A stretch of 64,000 nucleotides of DNA from Leekyejoonella antrihumi (lineage in GTDB: Bacteria > Actinomycetota > Actinomycetes > Actinomycetales > Dermatophilaceae): NCBI RefSeq assembly GCF_007845645.1, contig NZ_VCQV01000019.1, positions 37,005 to 101,004 of the forward strand. The letters are read 5' to 3'. The notes below the pieces were generated by a model that was not told the DNA's origin, did not search any database, and was given only the letters and a program-made list of their open reading frames with translations. Position numbers and translations under genes: made by a program. This document shows positions 8,384 to 17,725 of the stretch, piece after piece. The first letter of the stretch is position 1, and each line of letters begins with the position of its first letter.

Positions 8384-8407
8384 TAGTGGATACTATTATC
8401 TACACTA
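8384..8407 (-). promoter_or_regulatory. Inverted repeat in the malic enzyme promoter region
   Basis: TAGTG (8384-8388) and CACTA (8403-8407) flank an inner GATA/TATC pair, forming an AT-rich palindrome 26-49 nt upstream of the malic enzyme start codon. It may be an operator or contain the -10 region. No matching box is recognised elsewhere. Confidence 0.35.
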
Positions 8408-8475
8408 CGGAAGATCAAGGGACAAGTGGGCGTCCAAAACGGGAGTGTTCACTGATTTCCTGTTGATGACAGTAG

Positions 8476-8494
8476 ACTTCCGTTATCCGGAAGT
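8476..8494 (+). promoter_or_regulatory. 19-bp perfect palindrome upstream of the IclR gene
   Basis: ACTTCCG-TTATC-CGGAAGT lies 18 nt before the IclR start codon. The half-sites carry the GGAA/TTCC core of IclR-family operators but in outward order compared with 2885-2904, so it may be an autoregulatory site or a second class of site. Confidence 0.45.
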
Positions 8495-8512
8495 TTGATG
8501 AGGAGCGCGACG

Positions 8513-9289
8513 ATGACCACAGGCACAACGGAACCGGGAACCAAGGCTCCGCGGTCGGGCGGGGTCCAGTCGATCGAGCGCGCCTTCGGCCTGCTGGAGA
8601 CCATGACCGACCACGGCGGGACGATGGGGCTCTCGCAGCTCTCCGCGGAGTCCGGTCTGCCCCTGCCCACGATCCACCGCCTGCTGCGCACCCTGGTCGA
8701 CCTCGGCTACCTGCGCCAGGACACCAATCGGCAGTACATCCTCGGCCCGCGGCTGATCCGCCTCGGCGAATGCGCGTCCAGCACCCTTGGCGTATGGGCG
8801 CGCCCGCACCTCGAGTCGCTCGTCGACGAACTGGGTGAGTCGGCCAACCTGGCCATGCTCGACGGCGATCAGATCGTCTACGTCGCGCAGGCCCAGTCCC
8901 GCCGCTCGATGCGCATGTTCACCGAGGTGGGCCGGCGGGTGCTCCCCCACTGCACCGCGGTCGGCAAGGCGATCATGGCGCAGATGCCCGAGCACCAGGT
9001 GCGCGAGATCCTGCGCCGCACCGGCATGCCGAAGCACACTCCGAGCACGATCACCGACATCGACGAGTTCCGCAAGGCACTCATCTGGGCCGGCGAACAC
9101 GGCTACGCCATGGACGAGGGCGAGCAGGAGACCGGGGTGCGCTGCGTCGCGGTCGTCGTGCCCGACGTGCCCACCCGCCTGGCCCTGTCGGTCTCCGGGC
9201 CTGCTTCGCGAATGACCGAGGAGGTCGTCGAACGGGTGGTGCCGCTGCTCACCGACGCTGCCGCCGCCCTCGCCCGCGACCTCGCCTGA
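8513..9289 (+). CDS. IclR-family transcriptional regulator
   Basis: 258 residues. An N-terminal winged helix (GGVQSIERAFGLLETM..., then LSQLSAESGLPLPTIHRLL) is followed by the IclR effector domain (from about residue 85) with the conserved GRRVLPHCTAVGKAIMA segment. ATG at 8513 is preceded by GAGGAG at a good distance; the upstream TTG/ATG codons are rejected for lack of a ribosome site. As the only IclR protein of the urate island, it is the prime candidate for binding the GGAA-N6-TTCC operators at 2885-2904 and 3085-3100, in the manner of AllR. The ligand is not known (glyoxylate or allantoin would fit). Confidence 0.92.
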   Translation: MTTGTTEPGTKAPRSGGVQSIERAFGLLETMTDHGGTMGLSQLSAESGLPLPTIHRLLRTLVDLGYLRQDTNRQYILGPRLIRLGECASSTLGVWARPHLESLVDELGESANLAMLDGDQIVYVAQAQSRRSMRMFTEVGRRVLPHCTAVGKAIMAQMPEHQVREILRRTGMPKHTPSTITDIDEFRKALIWAGEHGYAMDEGEQETGVRCVAVVVPDVPTRLALSVSGPASRMTEEVVERVVPLLTDAAAALARDLA

Positions 9290-9313
9290 GACGTTTGCAA
9301 CCAACGACGCCCA

Positions 9314-9369
9314 CCGCCTACGACCAAGCCCCCGCCAGGTTCACCTGGCGGGGGCTTGGTCGTAGGCGG
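9314..9369. terminator. Perfect 27-bp palindromic terminator
   Basis: CCGCCTACGACCAAGCC... on one side is matched base for base by the complementary sequence ending GTCGTAGGCGG, leaving only two unpaired central bases. It lies between the convergent IclR and NlpC/P60 genes, so it probably terminates both. A stem this long and perfect is unusual. Confidence 0.8.
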
Positions 9370-9375
9370 GTCAGA

Positions 9376-10179
9376 TCAGGGGCGGCCGTAGCCGGACGGG
9401 GTGTCCCAGATCTTCTGCAGCTGCACTGATCCACCGGGCTTCGGCGCGGCGATCATCTCGCCGTTTCCGGCGTAGATGCCCACGTGGTAGGCCGGGTAGC
9501 CGAAGAACACCAGGTCACCCGGCTGCGGGTTGCTCACCGATTGCATCGAGGCCTGCTGCGCGGACGCGGTCCGAGGTATCGAGATGCCCAGCTGCGCGTA
9601 GACGTACTGGGTCAGTCCGGAGCAGTCGAAGCCGGCCGGCGATGTTCCGCCATAGACGTAGGGCACGCCGATGTAGCGCATCGCGATGCCCACGGCACCC
9701 GAACGCGACGGCGCGGAGACCGGCGGTGCCTTGGGCTTCGGTGCGGGGGCCGGATCGACCGCCTTCGGCTGCCTGGCCGGCGCCGGGCTCGGACGGGTGG
9801 CAGAGCGTGAGGTCTGCTGCTCGCTGCGCTGCTGCCGGTCGGCCCGCACCGTCTGGCGGGTCCGCACGGGTGTGCTGACGGCCTTCTTGACTGCCTTGTG
9901 AGCGACGCTGCGCACCGTCAGATCGACGGTCTGGGCCCCGCTCTCATACCGAGCCGACAAGGTCTTGGCGTTCGTGTAGGTCAGCGTGGTTGCCGCGGCC
10001 TGCTGAGCCGAGGAGCTCATCGAGGCCACGCCTTCGGCGTGCGCTGCCTGCGGTGCGGCAATGGCGGCCACCAGGCCACCGCTGACGGCCACGGTGGCGG
10101 TCACCCGGGCTGCGGAGCTGAAATGGGTCGAGATCTTGCTCGGGGCGCGGTGTCGACCGCGGGATCCGTTTATTGACAC
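9376..10179 (-). CDS. Secreted NlpC/P60 peptidoglycan hydrolase
   Basis: 267 residues. The N-terminus has a basic start and a hydrophobic stretch (VTATVAVSGGLVAAIAAPQ) ending AAHA, a good signal peptidase I site. A low-complexity Pro/Ala/Lys linker follows. The C-terminal NlpC/P60 domain has the nucleophile Cys186 in GFDCSGLTQY and His232 in YHVGIYAG. Such enzymes cut the D-Glu to meso-DAP (or equivalent) stem-peptide bond during cell-wall remodelling. GTG at 10179 with AGGAGAGGC upstream is the start. Its mRNA leader is a c-di-AMP riboswitch (10195-10378), so expression should fall when c-di-AMP rises, as known for this RNA class. Confidence 0.93.
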   Translation of the reverse strand: MSINGSRGRHRAPSKISTHFSSAARVTATVAVSGGLVAAIAAPQAAHAEGVASMSSSAQQAAATTLTYTNAKTLSARYESGAQTVDLTVRSVAHKAVKKAVSTPVRTRQTVRADRQQRSEQQTSRSATRPSPAPARQPKAVDPAPAPKPKAPPVSAPSRSGAVGIAMRYIGVPYVYGGTSPAGFDCSGLTQYVYAQLGISIPRTASAQQASMQSVSNPQPGDLVFFGYPAYHVGIYAGNGEMIAAPKPGGSVQLQKIWDTPSGYGRP

Positions 10180-10194
10180 AGAAATGCCTCTCCT

Positions 10195-10378
10195 GCGCCT
10201 ACGAGGTGAGCTGTCGGGCTCGGGTGGAGAAATACCCTGTCGTGACCAAACCCCGAGTTTGGCCGGTGACCTAGCCCCAAGGACGCCCTAGGACGCCCAG
10301 AGTGGTTCCCCCGCTCCTGCCGTGCGGTGTGCAGTCATCTCGAGCGCCGTGGCAGGACTCGGCGGTGGCGCTCGATAG
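10195..10378 (-). ncRNA. ydaO/yuaA-type c-di-AMP riboswitch
   Basis: The minus-strand leader of the NlpC/P60 gene carries the conserved blocks of this class in order: CCGAGTCCTGCC, GGCAGGAGCGGGGGAACCA, GGGGCTAGGTC, GACAGGGT, and near the 3' end TCCACCCGAGCCCGACAGCT followed by CACCTCGTAGGCG. These are established ydaO features in actinobacterial cell-wall hydrolase genes. Boundaries are approximate; covariance-model scoring would settle them. The remaining ~110 bases to 10487 show no gene. Confidence 0.85.
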
Positions 10379-10487
10379 CCGCACCGGGGTGGTGAGGCCG
10401 ACGGCTACGCTACACGGCGTCCCCGGTTAGGTCACAAATGGGTCACGCGACTCGCGCCGCCGGCCATGGACCGACCGTCCGTGCGCG

Positions 10488-11195
10488 TCAGCTCGCGGAG
10501 CTCGCCTTTTCGACGAATACGTGCGATGCCACGTCCAGGGGCAGCGATACGCCCTCGTGACTCCCGTCGACGACCGCGACCACGCGGCCGGACTCGATGT
10601 GCGCATCGACCCGGGCACCCGGTTTGATGCCGGCCGAGGTGAGCACGCCGATCGCATCGGCATCGGCCTGGGCAGGCTCCCCGATGCGGCGTACCACGAC
10701 CGAGACCGCGTCCGCGGTCTTGACCGCATCGGTCAGCGGCTGCACCCCGTCGCGGAACTGCAGCACGGTGCTCTCCTCCCCGAGCTCCTCGAGGCCGGGG
10801 ATCGGGTTGCCGTAGGGCGACAGGTGGTGCTCGTCGAGCAGGCCGAGGATCTTGCGCTCGACGCGGTCGCTCATGACGTGCTCCCAGCGGCAGGCCTCGT
10901 CGTGGACGAACTGCAGCTCAAGTCCGATGACGTCGACCAGCAACCGCTCGGCGAGCCGGTGCTTGCGCATCACTCGGGTCGCAAGCAGCCGACCATGGTC
11001 GGTCAGCTCCAGGTGACGGTCGCCCGCGAGGGTGACCAGGCCGTCGCGCTCCATCCGGGCGACGGTCTGGGAGACGGTCGGGCCCGAGTGCCCCAAGCGC
11101 TCGGCGATACGCGCACGCAGCGGGGGGATCCCCTCCTCTTCGAGGTCGAAGATCGTCCGCAGGTACATCTCAGTAGTGTCGATCAGGTCGGTCAC
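10488..11195 (-). CDS. dtxR: DtxR/IdeR-family metal-dependent repressor
   Basis: 235 residues with all three domains: an N-terminal winged helix (TTEMYLRTIFDLEEEGI... HSGPTVSQTVARMERDGLV), a dimerisation and metal-binding domain with HDEACRWEHVMSDRVE (the conserved Cys and Glu/His ligands) and a C-terminal SH3-like FeoA domain. It normally represses iron-uptake genes when Fe2+ is bound. The length and the DEACRWEHVM motif match true DtxR/IdeR rather than MntR. It stands alone, with no clear iron box seen in its own upstream region. The symbol follows family convention. Confidence 0.92.
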   Translation of the reverse strand: MTDLIDTTEMYLRTIFDLEEEGIPPLRARIAERLGHSGPTVSQTVARMERDGLVTLAGDRHLELTDHGRLLATRVMRKHRLAERLLVDVIGLELQFVHDEACRWEHVMSDRVERKILGLLDEHHLSPYGNPIPGLEELGEESTVLQFRDGVQPLTDAVKTADAVSVVVRRIGEPAQADADAIGVLTSAGIKPGARVDAHIESGRVVAVVDGSHEGVSLPLDVASHVFVEKASSAS

Positions 11196-11383
11196 AGAGT
11201 AAGAGTGCCATCTTCGCCCGACAATGTCCCTTCCGACCGCAATCCAATCCGCGGCTGCCGGCTGTCGTGGTGGTCAAGCGATCAACACGTGTCACCCATT
11301 GCTGTCCAGATTATTTCGTAACCGCGCTCACGTCGGGTCGCTGCTGGGAATCTTGGGCGGAGGCAGTACGTTCTTCAGTTAGT

Positions 11384-11500
11384 ACCGCGGACTCCTCCCC
11401 CCCTGACCGCGGTGCTGGGCGGGCCTCCACCTTGGTGGGGGTTGGAGCGGGCCTTCGGGTCCAGCTCGGCGGCCGGCGCCTCCCCCCTGTGCGCCGGCCG
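11384..11500 (+). ncRNA. 6C-type small RNA
   Basis: Two GC-rich hairpins each expose a run of at least six C residues in the loop. The first is ACCGCGG/CCGCGGT (11384-11413) with loop ACTCCTCCCCCCC. The second is CGGCCGGCGC/GCGCCGGCCG (11470-11500) with loop CTCCCCCCTGT. This is the defining feature of the actinobacterial 6C RNA (the mycobacterial B11 sRNA is a member), which pairs with G-rich mRNA sites through its C-rich loops. The inter-hairpin part may fold too. Exact ends are unknown. Confidence 0.72.
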
Positions 11501-11550
11501 CTTCGCATACTCCCCAGCGGAACAGCCCTTTCCTCTCCCGGCTTAATCCG

Positions 11551-11580
11551 TTGCGCTATCCACGATCAGCGGCCTAGCGT
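11551..11580 (+). promoter_or_regulatory. Putative promoter of the 12-codon ORF RNA
   Basis: TTGCGC (11551-11556), 18 nt, TAGCGT (11575-11580). It would start transcription near 11587, only a few bases before the strong Shine-Dalgarno sequence of the short ORF at 11613. Confidence 0.4.
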
Positions 11581-11594
11581 GGAGGTACACGAGA

Positions 11595-11684
11595 GAGGAG
11601 GTGGTCCAAGAAATGAATTCTTCTAGGACGCGTGAGGTGGTTGCGCGCTAGCGCACCGCAGCCCGGTGACCACCTTCTCGGTGG
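11595..11684 (+). promoter_or_regulatory. Switchable hairpin: Shine-Dalgarno versus anti-Shine-Dalgarno
   Basis: The ribosome site GAGGAGGTGGTC (11595-11606) can pair over 12 positions (one G-U) with GACCACCTTCTC (11668-11679), enclosing the short ORF at 11613-11651. The downstream arm can instead fold locally as CCACC-TTCTC-GGTGG (11670-11684), freeing the ribosome site. Two exclusive folds around a leader-like ORF are the architecture of an attenuator or translational switch. No gene follows on this strand before serC, so its target, if any, is not obvious. Confidence 0.5.
11613..11651 (+). CDS. 12-residue peptide ORF (MNSSRTREVVAR)
   Basis: ATG AAT TCT TCT AGG ACG CGT GAG GTG GTT GCG CGC TAG, with a near-perfect ribosome site GAGGAGGTGG about 11 nt upstream. 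AT-rich codons (AAT, TCT, TCT, GTT) contrast with the surrounding genome. The peptide is basic and has no recognised function. Promoter, ribosome site, ORF and the pairing anti-Shine-Dalgarno arm together make this a credible leader peptide or mini-protein. I could not check conservation. Confidence 0.45.
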   Translation: MNSSRTREVVAR

Positions 11685-11727
11685 ACCGACATCGGACGAT
11701 GCGGTAGCGATTCCAACGCAGCTGCCG

Positions 11728-11792
11728 CAGCCCGTGGGAGCGTGATTCGTCCATCACGCACCCGTGCCACCCGGCACGGAGCCCACGGGCTG
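11728..11792. ncRNA. Three-way-junction RNA structure
   Basis: An 11-bp perfect helix CAGCCCGTGGG/CCCACGGGCTG (11728-11738 with 11782-11792) closes two 7-bp hairpins, GCGTGAT/ATCACGC (11740-11759) and CCGTGCC/GGCACGG (11762-11779). The 65-nt module is nearly fully paired. Being palindromic it can form from either strand: as the 3' end of the 12-codon-ORF RNA, or as the end of the pdxH transcript. No T-run follows on either side. Confidence 0.55.
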
Positions 11793-11832
11793 TCCCATGC
11801 CTACTGCTCCCCGCCACTCCCGCTCGCTCCCG

Positions 11833-13708
<1,876 letters not shown>

Positions 13709-13774
13709 TGATGCGCCTTACGCCCGGTGCCCCTCCTCACCTGCGCTGGTCTGCACATGATTGAGTGAGCAACC

Positions 13775-16375
13775 GTGACCGGAGACTTGAACCTGACCCA
13801 CATCGAGTGCCGACAGCGCGGCGCCGCCCTGACCGTGCAGGACTACCGGGTCGAACTCGACCTGAGCAACGCGGTCGACCCGGGCGCCGACACCTACCGG
13901 TCCGCCACGACCCTCCGGTTCTCCTCCACCGCCGACGCCACCTGGGTCGATCTGGTCGCCGATCGGGTCGCCCGAGCCACCCTGAACGGGCAGCCGGTCG
14001 ACACCTCGACGTATGACGGAGCTCGGCTGCCGCTGACCGGGCTGCGAGCCGAGAACGAGCTGCACGTCGAGGCGCACTGCCGATACAGCCGCACCGGCGA
14101 GGGCATGCACCGCTTCACCGATCCGCAGGACGACCGCACCTACCTCTACACGCATCTCGAGCCGACCGACTCGCGCCGGATGTTCGCCTGCTTCGAGCAG
14201 CCCGACCTGAAGGCGCAGTTCACCTTCGTCGTGACGGCGCCGAAGGAGTGGGAGATCGCTTCGGGCCAGGCCGCGGCATCCCGAACCGAGGATGAGCTGA
14301 CCGCCACGGTGACGTTCGAGCCCACCCCGCGCCAGTCGTCATACATCACGGCCGTGGCGGCCGGGCCGTATCGCCGCGAGTCCGACGTCTGGTCGATCTC
14401 GCGCCCCGACGGCACCACGCAAAAGGTCCGACTCGGCCTGCTCTGCCGGCAGTCGATGGCGCAGTTCGCAAGTGCTGAAGAGGTATTCGCGATCACGAAG
14501 CACGGCCTGGACTTCTTCGACGAGGCCTTCGCCTACCCCTACCCGTGGGGGAAGTACGACCAGATCTTCGTGCCCGAGTACAACCTCGGCGCCATGGAGA
14601 ACCCTGGTCTCGTCACCTTCACCGACAGCTTTCTCTATCGCGGCCGGGCCACCGATCTGCAGCGCGAGCAGCGAGCCGAGGTGATCATGCATGAGATGGC
14701 ACACATGTGGTTCGGTGATCTGGCGACCCCCGCGTGGTGGGACGACCTGTGGCTCAAGGAGTCGTTCGCGGACCTCATGGGTTACCAAACCGCCGCGGAG
14801 GCAGTGGGGTTCCCCGGTGCGTGGATTCTCTTCGCGCTCGGGCGCAAGCAGTGGGCCTACACGCAGGACCAGCGGCCGAGCACTCATCCGATCGTCGCCA
14901 CGATCGACGATCTGGAGGCAGCGCGGCAGAACTTCGACGGCATCACCTACGCCAAGGGTGCAGCCGTGCTGAAGCAGCTGCAGGCCTACGTCGGCCGCGA
15001 CGCATTCTTCGCCGGTGCGCAGCAGTACTTCGCCGACCACGCATTCGGCTCGACCACACTGGATGACCTCCTGAGCGCCCTCGAGTCCAGCTCGGGGCGA
15101 GACCTGCGCACCTGGTCGAACCTGTGGCTGCAGACTGCCGGCCCGTCGCTGCTGTCCTTCGCGACCACACGAGATGAGCACGGCGCCATCACCGACCTGG
15201 TGATTCAGCAGGATGCGATGGACTCCATGACAGGAGAGGCGATCTCGCGTCCGCACCGACTACGGGTCGGCCTCTATGCCCTCGAGGGGGATCGCCTCAC
15301 GCGCGTCACGGTGATCGATGTCGAGGTCGCAGGCACGCATACCCCCGTGCCCGAGGCGACCGGAGTCTCCGCCGACCTGGTGATCGTCAACGACGACGAC
15401 CTGACGTATGCCGTGGTCCGCCTGGACGGGCCGTCCGTCCAGGCGGCCGGCCGTCACCTGTCCACGATCGACGAGCCGCTCTCCCGTGCGCTTGTCTGGT
15501 CGAGCCTGTGGAACATGGTGCGCGACCGCGCGCTGCCGGCACGAACCTTCATCGAGTCGGCCCTCGCCCAGGCTCCAACCGAGCGGAATGCGACTCTGCT
15601 GCAACAGATTTTGACACTTGCACACACGGCCGTCTGCCACTACGCCACACCGACCCAACGGCCAGAGCTCCGACAGCGCCTGGCGGCATCTGCTCTGGAG
15701 CACCTGAGGTCAGCCGCCCCCGGCACCGACGCGCAACAGGTCTGGGCGCGATCCGTCGCGCGATTCGGAGCCCTGCACGGCGGTACGGCCGGCAACATCG
15801 AAGCGCTGTTGGACGGCCGCGACGTCATCGAGGGTCTGCCGATGGACCCGGATCTGCGGTGGGAGCTGGCCACAGCCCTTGCCGCGCAAGGTCGTTTCGG
15901 TGCGGATGCGCTTGCCGCCGAGCTGAATCGAGACAGCACGATGAGCGGTCGTCTCGCTCACGACAAGGCCCTGGCAAGCCTGCCCGGCACCGCGACCAAG
16001 GATGCCGTCTGGCAGTCACTGGTCGCCGACGCGACGATCACCAACGACACGCAGCGTGCGCTGCTCGCCGGGTTCGACGCGCCGGCCAGCTCCGCGGACC
16101 GTGCGCACCTTGCCGACCGATACTTCGCGTCCTTGATCGACTGGTGGCGATCGATGCCGCAGACCATGGCGACCCGGCTGGTGGTCGGTCTCTTCCCGCC
16201 CGCCGACCTGAGTGAGGGCCAGGACCCGCAGCAGCATCCCGTGATCCAGCGGGCCAAACAGTGGCTGGACGAGCACCAGAGTGCCGAGGCTGCGCTGCGT
16301 CGCAACGTGATCGAGCAGGCCGCCGACACGGAGCACTACCTGCTGGCCCAGGCCTACGCGCAGTCCCAGGTCTGA
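13775..16375 (+). CDS. pepN: Aminopeptidase N (M1 zinc metallopeptidase)
   Basis: 866-residue cytoplasmic M1 aminopeptidase removing N-terminal residues from peptides. The exopeptidase motif appears as YNLGAMENPGLVTF. The zinc site is HEMAHMWFGDL (HExxH) with the second Glu in LWLKESFADLMGY. The catalytic domain is followed by the long C-terminal helical ERAP1-like domain, giving full actinobacterial PepN length. GTG at 13775 is taken as the start. A GC hairpin at 16425-16447 may terminate it. Confidence 0.95.
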   Translation: MTGDLNLTHIECRQRGAALTVQDYRVELDLSNAVDPGADTYRSATTLRFSSTADATWVDLVADRVARATLNGQPVDTSTYDGARLPLTGLRAENELHVEAHCRYSRTGEGMHRFTDPQDDRTYLYTHLEPTDSRRMFACFEQPDLKAQFTFVVTAPKEWEIASGQAAASRTEDELTATVTFEPTPRQSSYITAVAAGPYRRESDVWSISRPDGTTQKVRLGLLCRQSMAQFASAEEVFAITKHGLDFFDEAFAYPYPWGKYDQIFVPEYNLGAMENPGLVTFTDSFLYRGRATDLQREQRAEVIMHEMAHMWFGDLATPAWWDDLWLKESFADLMGYQTAAEAVGFPGAWILFALGRKQWAYTQDQRPSTHPIVATIDDLEAARQNFDGITYAKGAAVLKQLQAYVGRDAFFAGAQQYFADHAFGSTTLDDLLSALESSSGRDLRTWSNLWLQTAGPSLLSFATTRDEHGAITDLVIQQDAMDSMTGEAISRPHRLRVGLYALEGDRLTRVTVIDVEVAGTHTPVPEATGVSADLVIVNDDDLTYAVVRLDGPSVQAAGRHLSTIDEPLSRALVWSSLWNMVRDRALPARTFIESALAQAPTERNATLLQQILTLAHTAVCHYATPTQRPELRQRLAASALEHLRSAAPGTDAQQVWARSVARFGALHGGTAGNIEALLDGRDVIEGLPMDPDLRWELATALAAQGRFGADALAAELNRDSTMSGRLAHDKALASLPGTATKDAVWQSLVADATITNDTQRALLAGFDAPASSADRAHLADRYFASLIDWWRSMPQTMATRLVVGLFPPADLSEGQDPQQHPVIQRAKQWLDEHQSAEAALRRNVIEQAADTEHYLLAQAYAQSQV

Positions 16376-16424
16376 TCAGGTCACCCCTTCTCCTCACCCT
16401 CTCCTCGCATGTCTCCTGCCCGCA

Positions 16425-16447
16425 CGCCCCCCGTCGAGTTGGGGGCG
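16425..16447 (+). terminator. Hairpin downstream of pepN
   Basis: CGCCCCC and GGGGGCG enclose a 9-nt loop about 50 bp after the pepN stop. The rest of 16376-16683 holds no intact gene. It may include decayed 5' sequence of the following pseudogene. Confidence 0.4.
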
Positions 16448-16683
16448 GGTATTGCGGGTCCTCCAACCCCTCCACGGCCGCCGCCGGCAAGGGCGGAAGG
16501 CCGCGCCCTGTGGGTAACCCAGGACCACCCTGTGCGAGCCTGCGAAGTTGGTGACATGAGCACTGCACCGGACAACCTGGACCGACGGACCCCCTCCTGG
16601 ACAGTGACCCGCATACGTGGCGCCCGACGTATGCGGGCGCCGATCGCCGGCATGTCCCGCACCTGGTCGGCCGCGCCTCAGAC

Positions 16684-17630
16684 GGCACACCGGGCACATC
16701 TGCTCTTCTCTTCGACGCGAGTCGCATCATCCTGGCGAGCGAACTGGGCGACCAACGTCTCGACCCCCGCACCGAACTCCGACCCGACGGTACCCCCGTC
16801 CTTGCGCAGATCCGCCGCGGTGCCTACTACGACGCCGCGGACTCGGCCACCTTCAATGCCGACACCCGGTATGCCGCTCGGGTGCACGCGACGGTGCTCT
16901 ACTCGAGGTCTGCGGACAACGTCTACTCGCACTGGTCCGCCGCAGTGCTGTGGGGCATGCCGGTCGTCGAGCCCCTGGCCGCGCGAGGTGCACACCACCA
17001 AGACCGGCGGCGTCATCCGGTCTGGTGAAACGACACCACATGACACAGTCCCCGCCAAGCACAAGGGTGAACGACGTGCGTATCACGGCTGCGGCGCGGA
17101 CCGTCGTCGACCTGGCACGGGACGGTTCGCTGCAGTCGGCCGTCGCAGCAGCCGACTACGCACTGCACCACCGTCTGTGCGATCGGGCGGATCTGGAGTC
17201 CGAGCTCCACGCCCTCGACAAGGGAACGGCCGGGATCACCGAGGTCCGCACCACCATCGCGCTGGCCGATCCGCGGGCCGAGTCCGCGCTGGAGTCGTTG
17301 AGCCGCGTGGCCATGTATGAGCTGCGTCTGCCACGACCCGAGCTCCAGGTGCCGTTGGTGGACCGCGATGGGCAGTTCGACCGCGGTGACTTCGGCTGGC
17401 CCGGACTTGTCGGCGAGTGCGACGGCGCTGCGAAGTACGCCCGCTATCTGCGTCCGGGCGAGGCGCCCGGTGAGGTGGTGCATCGGGAAAAGCTTCGCGA
17501 AGACCGCGTGCGTAGGTCCGACTGGGACGTCGCGCGATGGGGCTGGGATGACGCGCTCTCGCGCGCAGGGTTGCTGCGGATCCTGAGCGACAAGGGACTA
17601 CGCCGTATGCCGCGCCGCCACTGGCTCTGA
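16684..17630 (+). pseudogene. Frameshifted DUF559-type (AbiEi-like/endonuclease-fold) protein
   Basis: One protein is spread over three frames. Frame a (to about 16971) encodes LFDASRIILASELGDQ ... LAQIRRGAYYDAAD ... YSHWSAAVLWGMPVVEP. After the CCCC at 16972-16975 the family continuation PWPREVHTTKTGGVIRSG is in frame b. After about 17025 the rest (RITAAARTVVDLARDGS ... GLVGECDGAAKYARYL ... to RRMPRRHWL) is in frame c. Actinobacterial DUF559 proteins have these blocks in a single frame, with a restriction-endonuclease-like C-terminal domain. At least two indels, and no clear start codon for frame a, point to decay. Sequencing error is the alternative. Confidence 0.7.
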
Positions 17631-17725
17631 CCACCCGGCGGACGGACGAGACGAGGCGAGATCACTCGGTGGTGCCAGGCACCGCATCCGAAATCCACGC
17701 CTCCCAGGTGTGCACTTTGGCTCAA

